Source: Amaurobius ferox (taxonomy: Eukaryota > Arthropoda > Arachnida > Araneae > Amaurobiidae). Taken from it: a stretch of 64,000 nt of DNA. The stretch is from contig OX578134.1 in the NCBI GenBank assembly GCA_951213105.1, positions 137,168,293 through 137,232,292 on the forward strand. Reading direction: 5' to 3'. Shown here in pieces: positions 55,085 through 64,000 of the stretch. Numbering within the stretch: the stretch's first letter is position 1; each line of letters opens with the position of its first letter. The notes beneath the pieces were generated by a model, which searched no databases, was not told the origin of the DNA, and saw nothing but the letters and a program-made list of their open reading frames with translations. The position numbers were made by a program, and so were the translations under genes.

Positions 55085-55735
55085 CAATACAGTTTTCTTT
55101 AGGTTGAATTAATTATTTTTAAAATTGCTGAAATCATTCACTTTCATCAGAATCATATTATTTTCGGACACATTACTGAAATAATGATATATACTTTACA
55201 TTTTAAATATGAAGACGAAAACTGATGTAGTGCAAGAATATTTTTTAACATAAATGTGTGATATTATCTCATTTATTACGTACGTCGCTTGATTAGGGCG
55301 TGACTGCAAAACCCTCCATTAATTCTGTACCGAGATAAGTATATCCAATGCTTCTGTAAAGAATTCGCTAATCGTAGTTCATTACACGGCTCTAGTAAAA
55401 TTAATTATTTATTCTCGTTTATATCATTAAATCTGAAATTTAATAGTATAGTTGCCTTTCTATCATTTACGCATTTCTCAATATTATAATTCAACAGTTG
55501 ATTATTGTGATTGATACCAGGAGGAGGTAGATTTTATCAATGTCGAAAGTATGACTAAAGTGCGATGACCATTTAATAGACATTATCCACTCTGAATAAG
55601 CTGGTATTCAATTTTATTACTGTTAAACTAAACCACGAAACATATCATAAAATTAAATACATAAGCTTTGGCGGTCTGAGATTGGACCAAAGAGATGAAC
55701 AGCCTGAGGAGCTTCAAATATAAGTGGAGGTAAGT
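55085..55735. other. AT-rich stretch without recognisable genes
   Basis: Nothing recognised. Confidence 0.4.
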
Positions 55736-55736
55736 G

Positions 55737-55812
55737 GAAATAAACTGGGAATCGAACCCGTGCCTCTAGATTTAAACCCAGTTATACTAACCGCTATATC
55801 ACTCTAGTCATT
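55737..55812 (-). mobile_element. tRNA-like sequence (SINE head or tRNA pseudogene)
   Basis: On the minus strand: 'gatatagcggttagtataac' (A box/D-arm) and 'cacgggttcgattccca' (a perfect B box), about 35 bp apart. The acceptor stem does not close. The D-arm resembles Asp/Glu-type tRNAs. No SINE body is recognised downstream. Confidence 0.6.
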
Positions 55813-56162
55813 TCAAGATTTTGTTTCCCTCAGTGGCGTCGCCAAATGGAGGTCATAACCCCCTTCTCTCCAGGAAGCCATCAGAACTCGTTGAAGTTTG
55901 GAGGAACGCTGTTTAGGAAAATGGGATGGGAAATATAATATTTAGTTACCGAGCCCTTAAAAAATAAACTGAAATGTGGCTCAAATCGACTTTTTCATAC
56001 CAGAATCCATTTTTAGTAGCTTTTATTTCAAAATCGTTTTCGAAAATCGGTATCATGGATCCCAATGATTAAAATTATATCGTGTTACCCTTCACTTTAA
56101 AGGGCTTGAAAAAATATTTCGATTAATACCATAATTGACAATGTACCCCCCAGGGAGGCAGG

Positions 56163-57080
56163 CAGGGGCCAGAGAGGGGCTCAGCCCCCCAAAAGATATA
56201 CTCAGTTCCCCCCGTCTGACAAAAATATTAGAAAAAATATGAAATTTCATCGAAAATATCATCCAAATTTTGCTTTAAAAAAAATGTATGAAATTCTTTT
56301 TATACATTACTTCGTTTTAATTCAGCTGAATATGTAGTTATGCTGATGGTCAATTTATTTACATATTTAATTTAAAAATTTTAAAAATTATGACAGTAGC
56401 ACTTAGTTTGTATTATTGCAGGTTTCACTGTTATACATTATAGTTGAAATCAACAGATAAGTAGTTAAGAATCAATATTAAGCATTAACTTATGTTAATT
56501 TTCAGAAATTCTCTTCAATTAATTAATAGCTTTACTACTAATTAATGCCGATCCGGTGGTCGAGCAGTCAGGGGCATGCGTTTCTGTCTGATCGCTGGAT
56601 TGCCGGGTTGCGGGTTCGAATCCCGCCAGCGGGCATGGATGTTGTCATGTCGAAGCCAAGTCAGACTTCCACCCTTCGGGGGACTTCTATAAAAGTGAAG
56701 CTGCAAATCTCCTCCCCTTCGCCATGGGACACCCTGGGGGTGTCTTGTGGACGTGGTGCGTAGGCATCCCTTCACCACGGGGGAATTAGTACACACACGC
56801 ACTACTAATTAATGCTTATATTAAAATCAATTGTAATTGTTATTAAAATTGATGTACAGTAGCTATATGGATATTAATAATTAACTCTTAGCTTACAAAT
56901 ATAAATATGCAGTTATTTGTTAATAATTTATATGGATTGAAATATAAAATAGTAACTACTATGGTTTATAAATGCTAATAATTAATTGACTTTTTGTTGA
57001 GCCCCTCCTTCAAGACTGTTGAGCCCCCCTTGAATTTGACTCCAGCCCCTCTTCGATTTCGTATCTGGCAACGGCCCTAG
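56163..57080. mobile_element. Putative hAT-like non-autonomous element nested in family B
   Basis: The ends are 'caggggccagagaggggctc' (left) and, inverted, 'ctagggccgttgccagatac' (right). Runs of 'gaggggctcag/caac' follow on both sides. It interrupts family B at a point where the copy at 44376 is continuous. It contains the SINE at 56549-56800. No transposase is present. Confidence 0.55.
56534..56815 (+). mobile_element. tRNA-derived SINE (family S2) with perfect 15-bp TSD
   Basis: 'actactaattaatgc' occurs at 56534-56548 and 56801-56815. The 252-bp insert starts with a Ser/Leu-type tRNA-like head (A box 'ggtggtcgagcagtcagggg', long variable-arm-like segment, B box 'gggttcgaatcccgcc'). The body is 'gaagtgaagctgcaaatctc'-like, followed by 'gggacaccctgggggtg' and a short (CA)n tail. 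It differs from S1 in head, body and tail. The frames over it on both strands (56542-56802) are not genes. Confidence 0.92.
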
Positions 57081-57541
57081 AGACAGGTAACTTGCTCCTT
57101 AAGGGAGCTAATGACGTCACGAACAAAAAAAATTGTATCGTGGCTATTATTCACAATCATGATTGAAACTATAAAGTCTCATGATCATTGTGCCATTAAT
57201 AAACCACTTTAAGCATGATTATGTCAAATTTTGTCCTATGCTGCCACGTTAATAAAAATATAAAATTTCAAATAAATTTCGAAGTTTTCGCTCGAATTTT
57301 AAAAAAAATTATATCTAGTTCTAGATGTTTTGATAACAAAACCGGACATAAAGCTTCATGAAAATCCATTGATATTTGGAACTACTATAGTGTACACCAG
57401 ACATCGACCACAGACAGACGGACATCACTCAAAAAATAACCAAAACTTGTTCAGGAAGTCTTAAAACCTGTATTGTATCAACATCTCGAAATCGAAAATT
57501 TTCTTGAATAATTTCTCAATACTACGTATAAGAAAGTAAAA

Positions 57542-58320
57542 ATGGCTGACGACGCTACTGCTTCGTTTTTACATCACAAATAACTCTTCAAGCACTTTGC
57601 AACTGTTTTATATCAAATAAGTATGATTGTATGCGACAGATAAAATAAAGCGGCCAAACATAATTACAGGAATCATAATTCCAGATATTGTACAACGAAA
57701 ATTCTTTTTGAAAATACAAAAAAAAAGGGGGAAGCGCTTCGGTTACCATCATAAAAATTAATGTATTTTACCTTTTATTTCTCCTCCCCACAAAGTTTTT
57801 TGTTCCGAATTTTTCTAAGCAGCTATCATTTGTCAGAGTAATTACACGGTAGGCGGTGCATCTCTCAAAAGTAATTTTGAAAAATGTAGCTTCGTGCCTC
57901 CATAGCTATTCATTACACGCTTCAATGCAGGAAGTTAAAGTCATCGGCGAATTATAGGATACCAATGACTTTCAGGAGACCTATAGAAATGCAGATATTT
58001 AGGAACAAAACCGATGAAAGTTCCGGAAACGAGAACGCGAGGGCTTTTCGTATCTCGTGGGTGGAAAAACTCGTTGAGGCTTTCACGTTAGAGAGCGGTT
58101 CTCAAACTTTTATGACGGTGGCTCACTTGGTAGTACTCAGTTGCTGTTACACTGCGTAAATACAAAAAAAAAACGGTTGATAGCAGAGACTGTACATCAC
58201 TGACAGAGATAGATATGGCATTGGCGATATTTTCGTATGCAGACATTATGATCGGTGGTCGTATGAAATTCCAAATACTGCAAGGTACTGTATTATTGTA
58301 ATGAAGCTACCAAGTTCATG
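57542..58320. other. Stretch without recognisable genes
   Basis: The 64-residue frame at 57965-58159 has no recognised domain and no gene context. Confidence 0.4.
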
Positions 58321-58324
58321 CGTT

Positions 58325-58395
58325 TAGAACACTGGCGTAGACTTTTTATTTTGGCTGGGGGGCGAGAGCAAGTAGGTCCCCCCCCCCCCGTCAGT
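58325..58395 (+). repeat. Fragment with 'cactggcgtagac' end and C-tract
   Basis: It resembles the 'cagtggcgtagcc' end at 50033 and is followed by G- and C-rich runs. No matching second end was found. Confidence 0.4.
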
Positions 58396-58955
58396 AATTT
58401 CATTTTTTATTTCACATTTTTTAATTGAAACGCGGTTTTATACAATAATTTTTTTAGATAATATACATAGAGCAATATTTGTATTTGTCTATAATGTAAA
58501 GAAAAATGTGTATATGGAAAAGGATGTGAGAGAAGAAAATCAACACCTAAAAATTTTTATAAAAGTTTTGACTTTAATATTTGATAACAAAATCGAAGCA
58601 TTTACATTATTTGAAATAGTAATGATGTTATAACCCTAAAATAAAATGTAAATATAAGATCTTTAATTTACAATCACAATTTTCAATATCTATAAGAGTC
58701 TTAAAGACATTTTCAAGAAAAAAACAAACAAACAAATTGTTAAAAAATATTTTTTCAAATAGACAGCTTTTATTAACATTTTGTATTTCAGTCTTGTGTA
58801 TAAAAATTGATTAAATTACAGCAAAAGTATTTCTTCGGGTTTGATTTAATAAGATAAACTCGTTGGCTAATTTTTTCATGTTTAAATTGTCAGCTTCCTC
58901 TTTGTAAAAATTAATTATGGCTAAATTGTTAAGTCTCATTTGAGTCATCGTCTCG
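58396..58955. other. AT-rich stretch without recognisable genes
   Basis: Nothing recognised. Confidence 0.4.
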
Positions 58956-58959
58956 CCGA

Positions 58960-61009
58960 AAATCCGTCTGTCTGTCTATATGTTTATCTGTCTGTCTGTC
59001 TATATGTTTATCTGTCTGTCTGTCTATTTGTCCCATCATCACGGGAGAACGGCTGTACCGAATTTGATGAAATTTTGTAGGTAGCCTGGAAATAGCCCCA
59101 CTTAAAATTTAGTCCATGTTTGGAGTTTTTACGACCAGGGGTTCTCGAGATATTAGTAAAAAACGAAACTTTTGTTTGTCTCATCATCACGGGAGAATGG
59201 CTAAACCGAATTTAATGAAATTTTGTAGATAGCCTTGAAATATCCCCCATAAATTTAGTCCAAATTTCGAGTTTCTAAGACCAGGGGTTGTCGAGATATT
59301 AATGAAAAAAGGAAACTTTTTCCTAAGAGTTCTACTCTCTAACTCCGTGGTTTATCCAAACGAAAATGTTGAAAATCGTTTGAAAGAGAGTTAAAACTTT
59401 ATCTCTGAGTTTGGTGGGAGATTTTTTGAGCTAATTAGCCACTTTCTCAAAACATGAATTGTTTGAAACATGAATTTAAATGGAAAATCTATCTAAATAT
59501 TTTATTTTTCACAAGCTTTTTACTCAACAATGAAAAGTATAAAGAAATCAAAATGGTTATTTAATTTCGCAGTTTATGAGGAAGATTCTATCTTATATCA
59601 TGTTGCTCAAAAACGCAATTAAATTAAATCTGTCTGTTAATTTTAATTATTATTTTTTCGATTTGAATAATAAATAAATGGATATAAAACTATATTTTAG
59701 AAAAGAACGGTTTGATTTTTCTTTTAATTATATTAATTGCGGACTGCATACATCACTTTCATTTATTTTGGCAAAGAGTTTTTAAGTTTTTATATTGTGT
59801 TTAGCTAATAAACTCATATATTGTGTTTACCCAATAAATTCATTTATCCGATTGTTGAAACGGGAAAATACTACAACGGGTATATATATCTTCTAACACA
59901 ATTTTAATGATTTCATTTAGTATATACAAACGGGATCAGGATGTGTTATTCTTCAGATCTGCAAATTCAGAGTAACAAATTTGGCGGAATATCGCTAACT
60001 TGGCAACTTTTCTTAAACCTTACCAAATTGACGGAAATGTCGCCAAATTCATTAAAACGAAGCAAATCAATGAAATTAAATTTGTTTTTTTAGAAGAGAG
60101 TACTGAAATGATGTTTCGGTAGCATTTGTCGGTCAGCCCATCCATCCTACTTAGTAACTCATTTAGCAAATTTTTAAAATATCACCAAATTGATAAAAAT
60201 GTTTGTAAATCCATAAAAATATCATGAAATTGATAAAATCCAGCTTAATAAATAAAATTAATTCTGTTTTGTTAGGGGGATAGTATTGTGATGATGTTTT
60301 GTCAATTTGTCGCAAAATGGGACTATTAGTTCTACAATCCCGCTTGGCGATAAATTTGGCGATTTTTTAAATTATCGCTAAATTGACGAAAATGTCACCA
60401 AACCTTCCATGGAGATCGCATTATTCAGACGATATGATTTCCATCAATTTATTTGAAGCAAATGATATCATGTCGTTTAGCAACAGATGTAAATCCAATG
60501 TATTATGCGGCATACGATTTTTATTAATTCTTTTCCGATTTGAATAATAAAGATATGTATATAAAATAAATATCATTGACATTGCATTTTTGACTGGATA
60601 ATATCAATTACGGTCTTCAGGTTTAAACACTATTATTATTGATATTTTCGGGGATTATTGATTCAGGGATTATTGATATTTTCAAGTTATTATACCATTG
60701 TTTGTTTTGACAAAAATTGTTTAAACTCATGTATTGTACGTTGTACGAGTAATCTTCTACAAATGCAAGGGTATATCTTCTAATCTACAAGAATATAAGT
60801 AGTACAGGAATATTGACATATATTTTGATATATATTGGAATCAATTACAATCTTCTGGTATAAAGATTACAGGGATTATTGATATTTTCAATTTATTACG
60901 TCATCGCTTTTATTTTGGCAAAGATTTTTGAGACTCATATTGTAATACGGTTAATCTTCTACTAACACACTGGCATATTTTCTGATCTGCGACAATATAA
61001 GTAATACGA

Positions 61010-61045
<36 letters not shown>

Positions 61046-61463
61046 AGTGCTTTCATTCTGCCATATATTGGAGTCAGTTACGGGTTTATTGATATTTTCA
61101 ATTTATACATGTACTAATACAGGTTACTAATACAGGTACTAATACAGGTTACATACTAATACAGGTTATATCTTCTATTATTCGAGTATATAAGTAGTAC
61201 GGGTCCCATATAATTTTAATGCTTTCATTTTGCATACATTGATTCAATTCCTTTTCTTTTTTGTAAATTTGCTTACAAAAGGGGCCAGGATGTTTTATTC
61301 TTCAGATCTGCCCGTGAAGATAATTTTGTATAGCGAGAACAAAGATTCTTAAACTTCTTTTTAGGAGCAATAAATTTAATATTTTAACAGAATTTGCAGA
61401 TGATTGCGAATTATAAGTTTCTTTATATTATATACTCCGTATGAAGAACGGATATGCTGCTAG
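58960..61463 (+). mobile_element. Helitron-like non-autonomous element (probable extent)
   Basis: The 5' part is a (CTGT)n tract (58966-59030) followed by two tandem ~165-bp blocks 'catcatcacgggagaacggc' / 'tttgatgaaattttgtagg', matching 63820-64000. The middle holds 'cgccaaattgataaaaatg' units (59985-60400) and three ~300-bp repeats with 'gggattattgatattttca' (about 60600-61210), and an (AT)n tract at 61014-61040. The 3' part matches 26040-26228 and ends with a hairpin, ccgt...acgg (61437-61450), and CTAG (61460-61463) before T. No Rep/helicase frame is present. Whether both ends belong to one element is an inference. Confidence 0.5.
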
Positions 61464-61469
61464 TCCTGA

Positions 61470-61640
61470 ATAAATTCCGAAAAGGTCGCAAAAAATGGAG
61501 AACAACGATAACATGGAAAATGATATAAAAACCAACTTAGAAAATTACATATAAAATTCGGGCGAGGGAAGCTTTCTGAAAGCTCGATCGCGTTTTAAAC
61601 AATAGGGTCTATACAAGTATTTACTGATTGTAGTAATTAC
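61470..61640. other. Short stretch, nothing recognised
   Basis: No features seen. Confidence 0.35.
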
Positions 61641-61644
61641 TAGT

Positions 61645-61789
61645 ACCAATTTTTTTTTTCGAAATATCCCATTCGTTCGTGAGATATCGCTTCCACAGAC
61701 TTGCGGACATACACACACACACACATACATACACACACACACACATACATACACACATACACACATACATGGACTCGTACGTATGCACG

Positions 61790-61821
<32 letters not shown>

Positions 61822-61850
61822 CAGCCATCGCTCAAACGTCTAATACAACC
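61645..61850 (-). repeat. Family G repeat fragment with CA and GA microsatellites
   Basis: On the minus strand a (CT)n tract (61798-61822) and a (GT)n tract (61711-61765) are followed by 'gcgatatctcacgaacgaat', as at 48393. The low-complexity Ser-Leu and Cys-Val frames here are microsatellite translations. Confidence 0.7.
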
Positions 61851-61878
61851 TCACCGGCGTCTTTTCCTTAATCGCTTT

Positions 61879-61965
61879 TTATCCGGCTTTCATCTCGTTT
61901 TGTACAGCTTTCATTGGTTCTTTCTTGGCTTTCATAGCTTCTTGTCCGGCTTTCGTAAATTGCAT
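61879..61965 (-). pseudogene. gag: Start of a Ty3/gypsy gag-like frame, truncated
   Basis: A 28-residue frame opens on the minus strand 47 nt after the LTR/primer-site junction. It reads as the repetitive AGQEAMKA / MKAVQNEMKAG pattern, an amphipathic Lys/Glu-rich coiled-coil start that I associate with gag N-termini of arthropod Ty3/gypsy elements. It then hits a stop, and the internal region gives way to a microsatellite repeat at 61850. The short length and stop make it a remnant. The assignment depends mainly on its position after the LTR. Confidence 0.5.
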
Positions 61966-61996
61966 AATCCCGCATAACAATTCCTCCGTCGTTTTT

Positions 61997-62012
61997 CTAG
62001 TTGAGGGAGCCA
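61997..62012 (-). other. Probable tRNA primer-binding site
   Basis: 'tggctccctcaactag' on the minus strand starts directly at the LTR end and with TGG, the complement of the universal tRNA CCA end. I cannot name the tRNA. Confidence 0.45.
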
Positions 62013-62626
62013 TAACCGCATGTCAAGTTTCCAGAAATCCCTCTGGAATCGTGGGTGTGCATGCAGGATACAAGAATGAGTCCAAATTTCTGGATAACTA
62101 ACACGTTTATTCACAAGCACAATGTAAACAGGAACAATATACAGTCAAACAGCACTTAAATGATCCACTAATTTCACAAAATAACTGATATTATTCTCAA
62201 AATATTGACGAAAGTAATTCATAAAACAGTCACTATTATTCTCAAAACATTGACAAAAATCGCAGTCCAATGTAACTCGTATTACATCAGTTAAACTCCA
62301 ACAGAGTGGTGACTCCTTATATATATAGTTTCTCTATAGAAACTTCTGGAATTCGCCATATCTAATAGAATACTCGTTATTTCGCGGTCTTTCTCGAACC
62401 TTCGGGAAGTCGCCAAATTCGCGATGAATTGCCAAATTTGGCAACTCGCTTCCTCCTCCTCCTCCTCCTCCTCCTCCTCCTCCTCCTCCTCCTCCTAGCT
62501 CCATATTTTGCCAAACCTAAGCTCACATCATGCTCACGTCACGATTACACGGGTGTTTTCTCCGTCTGGCCTTCGAAGGAGACGAAAAAATAGACACTAG
62601 TGAGGGAATATTACATGTTTGCAACA
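62013..62626 (-). mobile_element. 5' LTR of a Ty3/gypsy element with an AGG microsatellite
   Basis: The minus strand starts 'tgttgcaaacatgtaatatt' (62626) and contains 'gttatccagaaatttggact', 'cattcttgtatcctgcatgc' and 'acacccacgattccagaggg'. These blocks are shared with 39502 and 46798. An (AGG)n/(TCC)n run of about 40 bp (62456-62496) is specific to this copy. A TATA-like 'ctatatatataagga' lies near 62311-62326. Confidence 0.85.
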
Positions 62627-62720
62627 CTATACTATATATTTGTACAATAAAATTTTAATTATTTGTTTGTTTGGGTTTTTTTGCAAATTTTAATTGCTTG
62701 TTTAGTTTTTAGTCGGTTAT

Positions 62721-63310
62721 TACTTTCCCTGTAACACATAGTAATATATGTAGGGAAGTATTGGAATAGTGTCGGAAATCGTAACTCGAGTTTTCGACGG
62801 ATCTAAACGTTTCGCGACCTCTAGAACACTAAAAAACTACTTTTAGCCTGACGTCTTTGTGTGTGCCTCTCTGTGCAATGTTTGTATCCACCTCTCTGTG
62901 CAATGTTTGTATCCACTCTAGCTCAACTAATTGATCAAATTTCATAAAATTTTATAAATAAGTTACTTGTAGGTGACCATGGTGCTGATTAGATTTTAGT
63001 ACGATTCAGAATAAAAGAACCTACTTTTTTATGAGAAATGGCCTGCAAAAATTGCCTCTATCCACTCTAGCTAAAAAACTAATAGACCAAATGTAACAAA
63101 ATTTGGTAGATAAATCATTTGTAGGCTAACCTAGTGCTGAAAAGATTTTGGTACGATTCGGAAAAAAAGAACCTGCTTTTATATGAAATGGGCCCGCAAA
63201 AATAGTTAAATCAAAAAATGAAATATTACGTATGCTCAAATATATCAATTAAATGCTTATTTTATAAGTAATTTTTGACAACGAAATTAATCATCACTCT
63301 AGGGCTAGCC
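62721..63310 (+). repeat. Family A dispersed repeat, copy in plus orientation
   Basis: Hairpin 1 is 'tactttccct' (62721) with 'agggaagta' (62752). Hairpin 2 is gtcggaaa (62771) with ttttcgac (62791). Then come 'gacgtctttgtgtgtg' and two ~150-bp sub-repeats with 'gattttagtacgattcaga'. A duplicated 'cctctctgtgcaatgtttgt' lies at 62867-62911. Confidence 0.75.
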
Positions 63311-63667
63311 GTTCTTGAGATATTTTAGTTTTTTCGCATTTTCGCTACGCCGCCTTTGAAAATAAGTTCAGTTACCAAATAAAAACGAAAATTGAATTGA
63401 AAAGTGCAAATTCATTGTAATTTAAAAAAAAATTGTGGCTGTTATTTTGTGCAATTAAACTCATTTTAATGGATTATTGAAAAAATAAAGAGAACGCGAA
63501 TATAAATCTGCAGAAAAAGTCAGATGCTGCCCACATCAGATTTTTTTATTATCTTAACAGGGGAGAACACACTTATTCCCTTGGTACGAGAATTATAAAA
63601 TTTCAAAAAGGAATACTTCCAAATATTAAAGGTTCACCTCAAAGTGTGAATTAAGATCTTACATTAA
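63311..63667. other. Stretch without recognisable genes
   Basis: AT-rich and similar to the downstream part of family A near 35040-35230. No genes. Confidence 0.4.
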
Positions 63668-63701
63668 ATATATTCCGTACGAAAAACGAATATACAGCTA
63701 G
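63668..63701 (+). mobile_element. Helitron-like 3' terminus
   Basis: 'ttccgtacgaaaaacgaata' followed by 'tacagctag', then T. A weakened ccgt...acg(g) hairpin precedes CTAG by about 11 nt, as at 61437-61463. Confidence 0.5.
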
Positions 63702-63769
63702 TATGTAATAAAATTGAATAGAAAAGCCCATCATTAAAACAACTTTACTAAGCCTAACATAAACAGATA

Positions 63770-64000
63770 ATAAACGGATATACAGCTAGTCTATATAAAT
63801 AAAATTGAAAATCTGTCTGTCTGTCTGTCTGTCCCATCATCACGAGAGAACGGCTGAACTGAATTTGATGAAATTCTGTGGGTAGCCTAGAAATAGTCCC
63901 ACTTAAAATTTAGTCCATGTTTGGAGTTTCTACGATCAGTGGTTCTCGAGATATTAGTAAAAACGAAATTTTCGTGTGTCTCATCATCACGGGAGAACGG
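63770..64000 (+). mobile_element. Helitron-like 3' terminus followed directly by a 5' start; continues past the window
   Basis: 'aacggatatacagctagt' (to 63790) is followed at once by 'ctatataaataaaattgaaa', a (CTGT)n tract (63812-63831) and 'ccatcatcacgagagaacgg'. The second part equals the start of the element at 58960. This looks like a head-to-tail junction. Confidence 0.55.

Larger units (their letters stand above)
55980..57541 (-). repeat. Family B dispersed repeat, copy 3, interrupted by a nested element
   Basis: On the minus strand: 'tactttcttatacgtagta', 'gaaaattttcgatttcgag', 'gacttcctgaacaagt', 'gtccgtctgtctgtgg', 'atcaatggattttcatg' and 'ttcgtgacgtcattagctcc'. It is then interrupted by 57080-56163 and resumes with 'ggtacattgtcaatt', 'cgaaatattttttcaa' and 'ttttggtatcatggatcc'-like sequence. 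Confidence 0.75.

Noticed and set aside
55737..55812. Functional tRNA gene
   Set aside because: A and B boxes are good, but the acceptor stem does not pair and no clear anticodon arm closes.
61640..61835. Ser/Leu- or Cys/Val-rich short proteins
   Set aside because: Translations of (CA)n and (GA)n microsatellites.
1..64000. Prokaryotic accessory region or defence system
   Set aside because: No operon-like coding, abundant LINE, SINE, MITE and microsatellite sequence, and SINE heads with RNA polymerase III promoters show a eukaryotic genome.

Overview
The window is a gene-poor, strongly AT-rich stretch of a eukaryotic nuclear genome, almost certainly from an arthropod and most likely a chelicerate such as a spider. 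The evidence is a Jockey-type LINE, Tc1/mariner, Ty3/gypsy and Helitron-like remnants of the kind common in spider assemblies, tRNA- and 5S-derived SINEs, many microsatellites, and no operon-like coding. I find no convincing host protein-coding gene. Most open frames are repeat translations. The only long intact frame is the reverse transcriptase of a Jockey-clade LINE (19679-21703, minus strand).

Layout. 0-11 kb: dispersed repeats, including a 3.2-kb inverted pair of one family (7.0-10.25 kb) and a 5'-truncated LINE with a 13-bp target-site duplication (TSD; 2.7-3.5 kb). 11.7-15.4 kb: a SINE, a 135-bp satellite and a 15-bp AT-rich minisatellite. 17.4-23.0 kb: a 3.8-kb LINE insertion (19171-22972) with an approximate TSD, outward-facing LINE 3' ends on both sides, the RT frame and a large minisatellite; an unoccupied paralogue of its target lies at 17.4-17.66 kb. 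23.4-29.8 kb: SINEs, TTAA-flanked hairpin-bearing elements, and a Tc1 element nested in a Helitron 3' end. 33.3-34.3 kb: a 167-bp satellite. 36.2-38.4 kb: a SINE, a small double-3'-end LINE insertion and a mariner-type MITE. 39.5-47.4 kb: Ty3/gypsy remains (a solo LTR holding a foldback element; an integrase pseudogene, polypurine tract and 3' LTR holding SINE insertions). 47.5-57.5 kb: more SINEs, including a composite 5S rRNA-tRNA SINE with a clear TSD, the unit-repeat array 'cgccaaattgataaaaatg', and a three-level nest of elements. 58.9-64 kb: Helitron-like sequence, a gypsy 5' LTR with primer site and gag start, and further repeats.

How the parts relate. The parts form a retrotransposition community. 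The SINE tails share a 3' sequence with a LINE 3' end present in the window, which points to the LINE that moves them. Very short 5'-truncated tail insertions (38 and 65 bp) record the same machinery. Several unrelated-looking repeat families share one end design: a hairpin, a CTGT or GT microsatellite, a 'cacgataact'-like box, then 'tgaaatttTgta'-like sequence. The most interesting single locus is the composite 5S-tRNA SINE at 54.3-54.7 kb. Its linker reproduces the 5' flank, TSD included, of another SINE 6.5 kb away. All family calls come from reading the sequence; no database search was possible.
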